Assembly (NCBI RefSeq): GCF_011440375.1
Contig: NZ_JAAOIR010000003.1
Span: 1 to 64,000 of the forward strand
From: Halorubellus sp. JP-L1
GTDB lineage: Archaea > Halobacteriota > Halobacteria > Halobacteriales > Natrialbaceae
Length of the DNA: 64,000 bases
Reading direction: 5' to 3'
Part shown: piece by piece, positions 42,980 to 50,356 of the stretch
How positions within the stretch are numbered: the first letter of the stretch is position 1
Layout of the letters: each line of letters opens with the position of its first letter
The notes under the pieces: generated by a model
Databases searched by the model: none
Seen by the model: the letters and a program-made list of their open reading frames with translations, nothing else
What the model was told of the DNA's origin: nothing
Translations under genes and position numbers: made by a program

Positions 42980-43927
42980 TCAGTGACGCGGGTCGGGGTT
43001 CGCGTCGACGAACGGCGGTTGGTCATCCCCGGATTGGAGGTCCCGGGACTCCGACGCCATCTCCGGCGGCTGGGCGCCCGCCTCCTGGAGCGGGGGCGTC
43101 GCGCCGGCCTGCTGGCCGGGCGACTGTTCTGCCGGCTGCTGGCCACCCTGCTGCGTCGGCGGCCCCTGCTGCAGGGTCGGTTCCGTGGGAGGAGCCTGCT
43201 GGGACTGGGATTGCGGGGGTGGCCCCTGCTCCTGCGGGAACTGCTGTTCTCCCATCGGTCGCTGCCCCTGGGGCTGCCCTCCCTGTTCCATACCGGGTTG
43301 CTGGTCCTGGGGTTGCGGCATCTCGGGTTGCTGGCCCTGGGGCTGCTGCGAGTGCTGCCCCTGGGGCTGCTGTCTCTGCTGGATCTCGGGCTGCTGACCC
43401 TGTGGTTGCTGATTCGGCGACGTCTGGCCCGGTGGCATCAGGTGCTGCTGCATCCCCGGCTGCTGATCCTGGGGTTGTCGGGACCGAGACTGCTGGCCCG
43501 GCGGTTGCTGTCGGGATTGTGGGTGCGTCTGGCCCGTGCGCTGCTGGGTGGGTTCGCTCGACATCTCGTCGGTCACGGCGTCGGTCGCGTGACGGAACCG
43601 CCGCGCCGCCGACGTCTGTCGGTCCTCGGTCTCGCGGAGCTCGCGCTCGACCTCCTCGGTGACGTCGGTCGCGGCCGTCTCGAACGAATCGAGGTAATTC
43701 TGGAACGCCTCGCGCGTCACCTCCGTCCCCGTCCGCTGGAGCGACTCGTTTAGTTCCAGTCCCCGGAGGAACATCTTCCCGAGGTTCCACTGGGCTTCGG
43801 CGGCCTGCTGGAACGGACGCATCGTCGATCGCGTGAGCATGCGCTGGCCGTGCTCCATCGCCTTCAGCTGTTCGTCGAACGTCTCGTTCGTCGGTGTCTC
43901 AGTTTCTCGCGTGGGTGTCTCTTTCAT
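42980..43927 (-). CDS. Phasin-like head with long Gln/Pro-rich tail
   Basis: A 315-residue protein. Residues 1-120 are predicted all-helical with LKAMEHGQRMLTRSTMRPFQ, WNLGKMFLRGLELNESLQRT and EAFQNYLDSFETAATDVTEE, resembling granule-associated phasin (PhaP-type) helices. Residues 125-300 are an almost pure Gln/Pro/Gly/Ser tract (QGQQPE, QPQDQQPGMQQ motifs) that is surely disordered. The tail ends in a short acidic segment. It may coat polyhydroxyalkanoate granules or form condensates. No PHA synthase gene is in the window, so the granule link is inferred from the N-terminus. Confidence 0.68.
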   Translation of the reverse strand: MKETPTRETETPTNETFDEQLKAMEHGQRMLTRSTMRPFQQAAEAQWNLGKMFLRGLELNESLQRTGTEVTREAFQNYLDSFETAATDVTEEVERELRETEDRQTSAARRFRHATDAVTDEMSSEPTQQRTGQTHPQSRQQPPGQQSRSRQPQDQQPGMQQHLMPPGQTSPNQQPQGQQPEIQQRQQPQGQHSQQPQGQQPEMPQPQDQQPGMEQGGQPQGQRPMGEQQFPQEQGPPPQSQSQQAPPTEPTLQQGPPTQQGGQQPAEQSPGQQAGATPPLQEAGAQPPEMASESRDLQSGDDQPPFVDANPDPRH

Positions 43928-44358
43928 GAGTGTGTCTCTCTATGTCGCGTTAGTGTGTATCGTAGCCGAGTCGGTCGCTTCCGGCTACGTAGGACCCACA
44001 GCAACGACCCGCTTAAGTATAGTCTACGTTCAAATTCGCTCGCTCGAGGATAGCAAGTGTTACTCGCTCGTGAAGGATTTGAACGCGCGCGAAACGCGAC
44101 CGCCCCAGATGGCTCGCCGCGTGTCAACGTTCCACATTCAATCGGACCGGAGCGCTGGTTCGACGAGCGCGCTCGCTGGCGGTACGCTCCTCCTGCGCGC
44201 CTCAGTGGTTCGGTCACGAACAGTTAATCCACCAGTAGACCGCCGTTGAGAGCCGTTCCAGGCAGACGACGGCTGACCCAAGTCGTGGATTTATGTGTGC
44301 TCCGTCGGAGGTTGCAACCAGCGGCCGGGGCGAGAGCGCCGCGGTCACGCCACCCACC
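43928..44358. other. Divergent intergenic region between Gln-rich genes
   Basis: A 431-bp gap between the phasin-like and CBS genes. An AT-rich CTTAAGTATAG at about 44010-44021 is a probable TATA region for the minus gene, and GATTTATG at 44288-44295 may serve the plus gene, with a leader of about 40 nt. In-frame ATG 44293 is an alternative start of the latter. I see no other gene. Confidence 0.5.
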
Positions 44359-45480
44359 ATGAGACACAACTCCACCGATCCGAACCGGCAGAATCGTCGC
44401 TCGACCACGCCGACCCGAAGCGACGGCGGACGACCGCCGTCGACGAACCGGGGTCCGCCCGAGAGCCGCCGGAAGTCCGAGGGCGACACCGGAGGGCGAG
44501 ACGAGCTGTCCGAATCGTACGAGCGCGGCTTCGAGCTCCGCGAGCGCAGTGGGGGCGACCAGCGGCAGGCCCAGACACGCGACACCGAGGTGCGCGGCCA
44601 GCAGGAGACTGTCGCGGGCGAATTCGCACGACAGCAGTCCCAGGGACGACACACGCAGCACCAGGGCCAGTACGAGCAGCACCACCAGACCGGTCAGCAC
44701 CGCCAAGAGCAGTCGATGCAGAACCAGCGCCAGTTCCCGCAGCCCCAGGGGCGGCCACAGCAGGGTGGCCAGCAGCCTCCGGGCGGTCGACAGCCCCCGA
44801 GTGGCCAGCAGTCTCCGCATGGCCAGCAGTCTCCGCAGGGCCAGCAGCCTCCGGGCGGCCAGCAGCAGTCCCAGGAGCAGTCCGGGCAGCATCAGCAGCC
44901 TCCGCAGGGCCAGCAGCACCGGCAAGGCCAACAACAACATCAGGGCCACCCTCAGCACCCCCAGCAGTCGCCCCCCGGTCGGGACGTGCGACAGCAGCAG
45001 TCGCGTGGGCAGTTCGGCCAGCAGCAGGGCCAGCAGATGAGTGGACCGAGCCTTCAGCCAGCAGGCATCGACGAGATCATGGCGACGGACGTCGTGACCG
45101 CCGATCGCGATACCCCGATCGCGACCGTCGTCGCTGCGATGGACGAGTACGACGTCGGGAGCGTCGTCGTCGTCGAGGACGGCAAGCCGGTCGGCATCCT
45201 GACGGACCGACGGATCGCGCTCGCCCTCGAAGACGCCCCCGACGTCACCGAGCGGACCGCCGAGGACCTGCTCTCGGAGTCGCTCGTGACGGGGTCCACG
45301 GAGATGACGGTGTTCGAGGCGCTCGACCGCATGAGCGAAGAGAACATCCGGCGGCTCCCGATCGTCGACGACGACGGGTCGCTGCTCGGGATCGTGACGC
45401 TCGACGACCTCCTGTTCGTGCTCGGGCGCGAGTTCCAGAAGGCGACGTCGATCATCGAAGCGCAGTCCGAGCGAATGTGA
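44359..45480 (+). CDS. Gln-rich protein with C-terminal CBS domain pair
   Basis: A 373-residue protein. Residues 1-70 are basic and Ser/Arg/Glu-rich. Residues 75-230 are a Gln/Gly/His/Pro tract with GQQSPQ/GQQPPG units. Residues 235-373 are a tandem CBS domain: IDEIMATDVVTADRDTPI, GKPVGILTDRRIALAL, ENIRRLPIVDDDGSLLGIVT. CBS pairs bind adenosine nucleotides or S-adenosylmethionine, so a ligand or energy signal may control the disordered part. ATG 44359 is favoured; a longer start at 44293 is possible. Confidence 0.82.
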   Translation: MRHNSTDPNRQNRRSTTPTRSDGGRPPSTNRGPPESRRKSEGDTGGRDELSESYERGFELRERSGGDQRQAQTRDTEVRGQQETVAGEFARQQSQGRHTQHQGQYEQHHQTGQHRQEQSMQNQRQFPQPQGRPQQGGQQPPGGRQPPSGQQSPHGQQSPQGQQPPGGQQQSQEQSGQHQQPPQGQQHRQGQQQHQGHPQHPQQSPPGRDVRQQQSRGQFGQQQGQQMSGPSLQPAGIDEIMATDVVTADRDTPIATVVAAMDEYDVGSVVVVEDGKPVGILTDRRIALALEDAPDVTERTAEDLLSESLVTGSTEMTVFEALDRMSEENIRRLPIVDDDGSLLGIVTLDDLLFVLGREFQKATSIIEAQSERM

Positions 45481-45720
45481 GCGTCGACCCGATCCCGCGG
45501 TCGTTCGTTCGGCACAGCGCCCCGATCGTTTCCCATCCACCAGCATCTCGACAGCGAGCGACACCGGGCCATCGGTCTCTGCGACCGATGCGGTCGGTCC
45601 TCTCTGACCGAAGTGGTCGATCTTTCTGCACGCTTGCTCATTCCGACGCTTCTACCAGCTGACGTCCGTCGTGGGCATCGGACGTGGCGAACGTAAACGC
45701 CCAACCATTTCAAGCGTCTA

Positions 45721-45776
45721 TTACAAACAGTCGTTGCAAACGGCTGTTACAAACGTTAGTGTGAAACAAACGTTTG
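45721..45776. repeat. Three 13-bp iteron-like repeats and palindrome
   Basis: TTACAAACAGTCG (45721-45733), TTGCAAACGGCTG (45734-45746) and TTACAAACGTTAG (45747-45759) share CAAAC at 13-bp phase. A fourth CAAAC belongs to the perfect palindrome CAAACGTTTG (45767-45776). Arms 45726-45735 and 45739-45748 also form a near-perfect dyad with one mismatch. The array abuts the ParA promoter. It is a candidate operator or centromere-like site. Confidence 0.75.
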
Positions 45777-45789
45777 GAACGACTGGATG

Positions 45790-45797
45790 AAATATAT
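45790..45797 (+). promoter_or_regulatory. TATA box of ParA-type gene
   Basis: AAATATAT is centred about 30 bp before ATG 45824. This is the distance expected for a leaderless archaeal transcript starting at the ATG. It supports that start codon and places the iterons just upstream, where a bound protein could repress. Confidence 0.65.
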
Positions 45798-45823
45798 GTA
45801 CCAGGAGGCCCTACGCGTCGTCA

Positions 45824-46717
45824 ATGCTACCGTACACGGTATACAGCGAGGCCGGCGGCGTCGGGAAGACGACGCTCACCGCGAACCTCGCCGTCGCACA
45901 CGCTCGCGCAGGACTGGACGTCCTCGTCATCCCGCTCGACCCGCAGGACGGCGACCTCAGTCACCTCTTCGACATCGACCACGACCGCGCGAACTCCGAG
46001 GCGGACCACCTCGTCCGGCACCTCGTCGACCGCCAGAAGGGCCCGTTCGAGGACCTCATCTATCACGACATCGACCACGACGGCGTCGACGTCATCCCCG
46101 AGCACAACATGCTCGACGACCTCGAGGACGTCCTCCAGCGCGAGGCCGACTCGCGCTCGGACTTCGGCGAGAGCTTCCCGAAGTACACGCAACTGCTCCG
46201 CGTCCTCCGCGAGAACGACGTCGACGAGGACTACGACGTCGTCATCATGGACCCCCAGGCGTCACCTGGCGCGGGCGTCTACAACGCCATCGCGGCCAGC
46301 GGGAACCTCGTCCTCCCGGTCGAGCCGAGCGCGAAGGGGCAGGCGTCCGTGAACGGGCTCGAGGACCTCGTCACCGGATTGAGCGAGCAACTCGAGATCG
46401 GCGTGGGCGTGCTCGCGGCGGTCCCGAACGGCTTCAGCGGGACGAACGACCAGACGGAGATCCTCGAAGCGGTCCGCGACCTCGGGTACGACGTCCCGGT
46501 GGTGTTCCGACAGCGCAGTTCACTCTTCGAGGGGTGCTGGCGTCAGCAGTGCAGCGCGTTCACGTACGTTCGCGAGTACCGCGACCGTCATCGGGACCAC
46601 GAGATGGAGACGCTCGCGAAGTTCGACGAGCTCGCCCGCCACATCGAGACCCAGGGCGGCCTGGAGGCACCGAATCCGCCGGCGCCAGGCGAACTCGAGG
46701 AGCTCGCGGAGGTGTGA
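45824..46717 (+). CDS. ParA/MinD-type ATPase without signature lysine
   Basis: A 297-residue P-loop ATPase of the ParA/MinD family. The Walker A motif reads SEAGGVGKTT, with Ala10 where the deviant Walker A signature Lys should be, while the P-loop Lys15-Thr16 is intact. Walker A' is IPLDPQDGDLSHLF and Walker B is VVIMDPQAS. There is no C-terminal amphipathic helix of MinD type. It lies 2 bp before the partner gene. McdA-type cargo positioners also lack that lysine. Function is inferred. Confidence 0.85.
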   Translation: MLPYTVYSEAGGVGKTTLTANLAVAHARAGLDVLVIPLDPQDGDLSHLFDIDHDRANSEADHLVRHLVDRQKGPFEDLIYHDIDHDGVDVIPEHNMLDDLEDVLQREADSRSDFGESFPKYTQLLRVLRENDVDEDYDVVIMDPQASPGAGVYNAIAASGNLVLPVEPSAKGQASVNGLEDLVTGLSEQLEIGVGVLAAVPNGFSGTNDQTEILEAVRDLGYDVPVVFRQRSSLFEGCWRQQCSAFTYVREYRDRHRDHEMETLAKFDELARHIETQGGLEAPNPPAPGELEELAEV

Positions 46718-46719
46718 CG

Positions 46720-47361
46720 ATGGGGGGCATGAAGTCCGGGACCGGCGACGTCTGGGGCGGCGACGACGACGATGAGCAGTCCGAGGCCGAAGCGGACGAA
46801 TCCGAGGCGGTCGACGCGGAGTCGGGGCAGGTGGAGACCGAGTCACGCGGTTCGGATCGCAGCGAAACCGGGGGGAGAGCCACCGAGTCGCGCAGCGAGG
46901 CCGCGTCACCGGGGGGAACGGACGCGATCGCCACGGAATCGAACGGCGAGTCCGACGACGTCGAAAAGAATGATATAGCGAATAGTGGTTCATCGGAAGG
47001 GATCGGGTCGCGGAGTGACGACGCCGAGAAACCGGGTGACGACACGGAGCAACCCGGTGGCGACGTCGAGCGATCGGGTGACGACACTGAGCAGTCGGGT
47101 GGCGGCACCGAGCAACCGTACGTGGTTCGGCGAATGCTCAAGGACAAGTCGGTGCAGTTCGAGCGCGACGAGCGCCTGACGCTGTTCGTGCACGACGACG
47201 TGAAGGTCGGCGAGCAGCAGCTCGAGGCCGAAGCCCAAGAGCTGTTCGGGCGCGACATCCCCGTCTTCGACATCCGCGAAGCGGTGTACCGCGCCGCGCT
47301 CCGGAACCGGGACGCCGTCGTCGAAGAACTCGAGACGATGGGGTACACGCGCGAAGATTGA
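46720..47361 (+). CDS. ParA partner with acidic disordered head
   Basis: A 213-residue protein. Residues 1-133 are acidic Ser/Glu/Gly/Asp/Thr-rich, with repeats of the GDDTEQPGGDVER type. Residues 134-213 form a compact domain: VRRMLKDKSVQFERDERLTL, HDDVKVGEQQLEAEAQELFG, and a helical end EELETMGYTRED. It could bind the ATPase or a cargo. Its ATG lies 2 bp after the parA-type stop. No ParB HTH is visible. It is probably the operon-encoded adaptor, analogous to McdB or other cargo adaptors. Confidence 0.72.
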   Translation: MGGMKSGTGDVWGGDDDDEQSEAEADESEAVDAESGQVETESRGSDRSETGGRATESRSEAASPGGTDAIATESNGESDDVEKNDIANSGSSEGIGSRSDDAEKPGDDTEQPGGDVERSGDDTEQSGGGTEQPYVVRRMLKDKSVQFERDERLTLFVHDDVKVGEQQLEAEAQELFGRDIPVFDIREAVYRAALRNRDAVVEELETMGYTRED

Positions 47362-47486
47362 AGGCCATCGTCGGTCCGCTCTCTGGTCGTGGCACTCGTC
47401 GAATTGCGGGAGATCCGCGTCGTCGAGCGCCAGCTACGAATATGTTCGCCGACGGGGCTTCGGGGTGTGGCGTCCAACGTACCGGT

Positions 47487-47792
47487 ATGACCGAAACAGC
47501 CAGCGAGGACGTCGAGCCGATCACCGAGACGGTCCACGAGGGGTCGTGGTCCGCCAACCTCGAACGCGACCAGTACGAGACCGACCGCGGGCTGCTCGTC
47601 GAGCACGCGCTCGACGCCGTCGCGCACACCGCGAGCGGCGTACACGTCAATCTCGTCACGCACGGCACACACGGGCACCCAGAGGACTACCTCTATCCCG
47701 TCCTCGACGCCGAACTCGACGCGGACGCCGAGTACGAGTACGTCGAGCAGTGCGGGTGCGGCGGGCACGTGACGCGCGTCCACGTCCCCTGA
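47487..47792 (+). CDS. CGCGG-family candidate rSAM-modified RiPP
   Basis: A 101-residue protein. An acidic helix-rich N-terminal region (SWSANLERDQYETDRGLLVE), a central VHVNLVTHGTHGHPEDYLYP, and a C-terminal EQCGCGGHVTRVHVP with Cys89 and Cys91. This matches, as I recall it, the haloarchaeal CGCGG-family group annotated as a putative radical-SAM-modified peptide. It lies just upstream of the partner gene and the radical-SAM enzyme, in the same orientation. The C-terminal Cys-Gly-Cys-Gly-Gly motif would be the modification site. This is inference from locus and motif. Confidence 0.75.
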   Translation: MTETASEDVEPITETVHEGSWSANLERDQYETDRGLLVEHALDAVAHTASGVHVNLVTHGTHGHPEDYLYPVLDAELDADAEYEYVEQCGCGGHVTRVHVP

Positions 47793-47905
47793 CTGTCGCG
47801 GCCCGATCCACAGCGTACTCCCGTCCCCCGAATCCGTTCGGGGGCGTTCCAGCGAGACGAGAACGACCACCAACCACCTACAGATCCCACCGATACCACA
47901 TCATC

Positions 47906-48232
47906 ATGGAGTCGCCAACGAAGCGAGTGACGGTCGCCGAACGGCCGCGCGCCGACGACGGCACCGCGTTCGAGGTGTTCGTACGCGACGGCCCGGACGA
48001 ACCGCTCAGGCACGTCGGGAGCGTCACCGCCGACGACGCCGAGGACGCCTACCGACGCGCGACGCGACTGTTCGCGTGGTACGCCGACGAGGTCTGGGTG
48101 TGTCCCGCGAGCGGATTCACGCGATTCAGCGCGCACGACCTGGACGAAGCGGCCGAGCCGGCGCCGACGGACGTCTCCGGGTTCGACGGCGGCGACGACT
48201 ACGACGAACCGCGGAACAGGGAGCTCCCGTAG
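47906..48232 (+). CDS. Htur_1727-family rSAM-partnered protein
   Basis: A 108-residue protein resembling the Htur_1727 family, named as radical-SAM-partnered candidate RiPPs in haloarchaea. It has RVTVAERPRADDGTAFEVFV, PLRHVGSVTADDAEDAYRRA, LFAWYADEVWVCPASGFTRF, and an acidic tail ending NRELP. Its stop (TAG at 48230-48232) is directly followed by the radical-SAM ATG, so the two are coupled. It could be a substrate or leader-binding partner. Only one Cys (in WVCPASGF) is present. Confidence 0.8.
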   Translation: MESPTKRVTVAERPRADDGTAFEVFVRDGPDEPLRHVGSVTADDAEDAYRRATRLFAWYADEVWVCPASGFTRFSAHDLDEAAEPAPTDVSGFDGGDDYDEPRNRELP

Positions 48233-49441
48233 ATGATCTCGGTCAGCAAGCTCCTCTGCGGGCTCGACGCGGAGGGCGACGGCCTCCGGTACGACGCCGC
48301 CGACGAGTCCGAGAAACCCCAGATCCGCGAGGAGAAGCAGCGTCGGCCGGTCGTCGTCTGGAACACGACGAAGCAGTGCAACCTGTACTGCGAGCACTGC
48401 TACGCCGGCGCGGACGACGGCTGCGCGCCAGGCGAGCTATCGACGACCGAAGGCGAGCGGTTGCTCGACGACCTCGCCGAATTCGGCGTCCCCGTCGTGC
48501 TCTTCTCGGGCGGCGAGCCCCTCGTTCGCGAGGACCTGGAGCACCTCGTCGCGTACGCGAGCGACCAGGGCATCCGGCCCGTGCTGTCGACGAACGGGAC
48601 GCTCGTCACCGAGGAGCGCGCTCGAGCGCTTCGCGACGCCGGCCTGAAGTACGCGGGCGTCAGCGTGGACGGGTTGCGGGAGACGAACGACGACTTCCGC
48701 GGCGTCGAGGGCGCGTTCGACGCGGCACTCCGTGGCATCGAGGTCTTCCAGGACGTCGGCGTGAAGACCGGACTCCGGTACACCATCACGGAACGGACCG
48801 CACCCGACCTCGAGGACGTCGTCGACCTCCTCCACGCGCAGGGCGTCGACCGGTTCTGCTTCTATCACCTCGACTACGGCGGCCGCGGCGTCCCCGAGGC
48901 CGACCTCGACCCGGTCGAGAAGCGCGAGGCCGTCCGGCGCGTCTGCGACCTCACCCGCGAGTACCACGCCGACGGCGCAGAGATCGAGACGCTCCTCGTC
49001 GGGAACTACGCCGACGCGGGGTTCCTCGTGGAGTACGCGCGCGAGGCGTTCGGGCCGACCAGGGCCAGCGCTGTCCGCGAGTACCTCCGACGGAACGGCG
49101 GCGACCCAACAGGCGAGCGTATCGCGGACGTCGACTACCAGGGGAACGTCCACCTCACGCAGTTCTGGCAGGACTACAGCCTCGGGAACGTCCGCGACCG
49201 CGCGTTCGGCGACGTGTGGACGGACGAGACGAACCCGCTCCTCGGCGCGCTCCGCGACCGCGAACGGCACCTCCCCGAGCGCTGCCAGGGCTGCGAGTAC
49301 GTCGACGTCTGCCGCGGCGGGTCCAGGCTGCGCGCGCTCACGGCCACCGGCGACCTCTGGGGCGAGGACCCCCAGTGCTACCTCACCGACGACGAGATCG
49401 ACGGTCACGACCACGAGACGGGTCCGGCGCTCGCTGACTGA
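48233..49441 (+). CDS. Radical-SAM/SPASM maturase of the RiPP locus
   Basis: A 402-residue radical-SAM enzyme. The [4Fe-4S] cluster site is Cys49-x3-Cys53-x2-Cys56 in KQCNLYCEHCYAG. SAM binding uses LFSGGEPLVREDL. A C-terminal SPASM-like module has Cys351, Cys354, Cys360 and Cys382 in ERCQGCEYVDVCRGG and DPQC. It resembles heme d1/AhbD- and RiPP-maturase-like radical-SAM proteins. It begins immediately after the Htur_1727-like stop with no gap. The likely substrate is one of the two small upstream proteins. Confidence 0.9.
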   Translation: MISVSKLLCGLDAEGDGLRYDAADESEKPQIREEKQRRPVVVWNTTKQCNLYCEHCYAGADDGCAPGELSTTEGERLLDDLAEFGVPVVLFSGGEPLVREDLEHLVAYASDQGIRPVLSTNGTLVTEERARALRDAGLKYAGVSVDGLRETNDDFRGVEGAFDAALRGIEVFQDVGVKTGLRYTITERTAPDLEDVVDLLHAQGVDRFCFYHLDYGGRGVPEADLDPVEKREAVRRVCDLTREYHADGAEIETLLVGNYADAGFLVEYAREAFGPTRASAVREYLRRNGGDPTGERIADVDYQGNVHLTQFWQDYSLGNVRDRAFGDVWTDETNPLLGALRDRERHLPERCQGCEYVDVCRGGSRLRALTATGDLWGEDPQCYLTDDEIDGHDHETGPALAD

Positions 49442-49838
49442 CCAGTCCGGGCAACGGGCTGGCACCAGGGACTCGTGGAGGTTGCGATACACTCCGAAGG
49501 CTTGGTGACGTATCCCACTGGCTCAATTGAAATCCACAGAAACGGACACAACAGCCGTGCGGCATCCAGAGGATGAAGTCAGCACGAAGGTCAGGTGTAA
49601 TCCGGATACGAAACGTGGATCAGTTGTCCAGTAAGTAGAGGATCACCTGTCGAACGGCGGATCTACACCGTTCACCGGACTCCGTATGTTTCGTATAGAC
49701 AGAGCACTCAGATCGATCAGCAGAAAGTGGAATCATGTGACAAACCCTGTTCGAATCGTTTCGACGGGTGGGGTCGTTCCTCTCTCCGGGGAAATCCCGG
49801 AGAATAGCTACATATCTCAATCCTGCGTACGGTTGTTT
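49442..49838. other. Low-GC intergenic region
   Basis: A 397-bp region whose base composition drops sharply from the radical-SAM gene. Short ORFs on both strands (for example 49620-49871 minus, 49686 onward plus) have no recognisable protein character. It ends in the TATA element for the 24-codon ORF. It probably marks the start of an accessory island. Confidence 0.6.
49809..49818 (+). promoter_or_regulatory. TATA box of leaderless short ORF
   Basis: TACATATCTC is centred about 26 bp upstream of ATG 49839. Such spacing predicts a leaderless transcript starting at that ATG. Confidence 0.55.
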
Positions 49839-49913
49839 ATGTCTCACCGAGACATCCCGTCGGCAGAACAAATCGTTGAACCACAGCCACAGCGACGGGG
49901 GGAAGGCCTATGA
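49839..49913 (+). CDS. 24-residue ORF overlapping the DUF4242 start
   Basis: A very short ORF encoding MSHRDIPSAEQIVEPQPQRR plus four residues, ending GEGL-stop. The stop overlaps the next ATG (ATGA), so ribosomes finishing it can re-initiate on the DUF4242 gene. The TATA box at 49809-49818 fits a transcript that starts at this ATG. It may be a leader peptide or just a coupling device. There is no independent evidence for the peptide. Confidence 0.5.
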   Translation: MSHRDIPSAEQIVEPQPQRRGEGL

Positions 49914-50230
49914 TCGACCAAGAGCTGGAGGATTACCTCATCCTGCGACTACTGGACCAACCCGTGACTCACGCCGAACGAGAACGCGCCAGTGAGCGGT
50001 CGGTTGCGGCGCTAGATACGGTACGTGATGCAGGCACTGACATCGAATGGGTCGAGTCAGAGATCATGACCAACGAGGACAACGAAGTCACCGGCACCCT
50101 CTGTCACTTCAAGGCCGAAAACGAAGACGCGCTGCGTGACTACGCCGACTGTGCGGGACTTCCGATAACGCGAATCGAGCGTCGTGGCCAACCCGTCGAG
50201 GGCCCGTATCAATCTGGAGACCCACAGTGA
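49910..50230 (+). CDS. DUF4242 (SCO4226-like) nickel-binding-type protein
   Basis: A 106-residue single-domain protein of the DUF4242 family, whose bacterial member SCO4226 binds nickel. The pattern is AALDTVRDAGTDIEWVESEI, GTLCHFKAENEDALRDYADC and LPITRIERRGQPVEG. Its metal-site residues are not clearly visible. It overlaps the preceding 24-codon ORF by 4 bp. Composition is less GC-rich than the chromosomal average. It is convergent with the FilR1-like regulator, leaving a 126-bp gap. Confidence 0.75.
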   Translation: MIDQELEDYLILRLLDQPVTHAERERASERSVAALDTVRDAGTDIEWVESEIMTNEDNEVTGTLCHFKAENEDALRDYADCAGLPITRIERRGQPVEGPYQSGDPQ

Positions 50231-50356
50231 GGGTCATGATAAGTGTCCGCCGATTTAAGGACTAATACGAGCACATCCACCAGGTTGACCGATTTTTCAC
50301 CGTCATACTCACCCTGGCCGGGTCTCGACCGAACCCACGTAGTCTCGTAACTCCGA

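Larger units (their letters stand above)
45481..45823. other. ParA-operon upstream region
   Basis: A 343-bp gap. The first 200 bp look featureless. The last 100 bp hold iteron-like 13-bp repeats (45721-45759), a 10-bp palindrome (45767-45776) and a TATA box (45790-45797). GC is visibly lower there than in flanking genes. No ORF in it is convincing. Confidence 0.7.

Noticed and set aside
42715-43146. 143-codon Arg-rich minus-strand ORF
   Set aside because: It overlaps the phasin-like gene out of frame and is basic and Ser/Arg-biased, as expected of a shadow frame.
45787-46719. Plus-strand frame starting at ATG 45787/45788 before the ParA-type gene
   Set aside because: It reads out of frame through the ATPase. 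The ATPase frame has Walker motifs and a TATA box at leaderless distance from ATG 45824.
49620-49871. 83-codon minus-strand ORF in the low-GC gap
   Set aside because: No start context, no domain and it is antisense to the 24-codon ORF. I treat it as chance.
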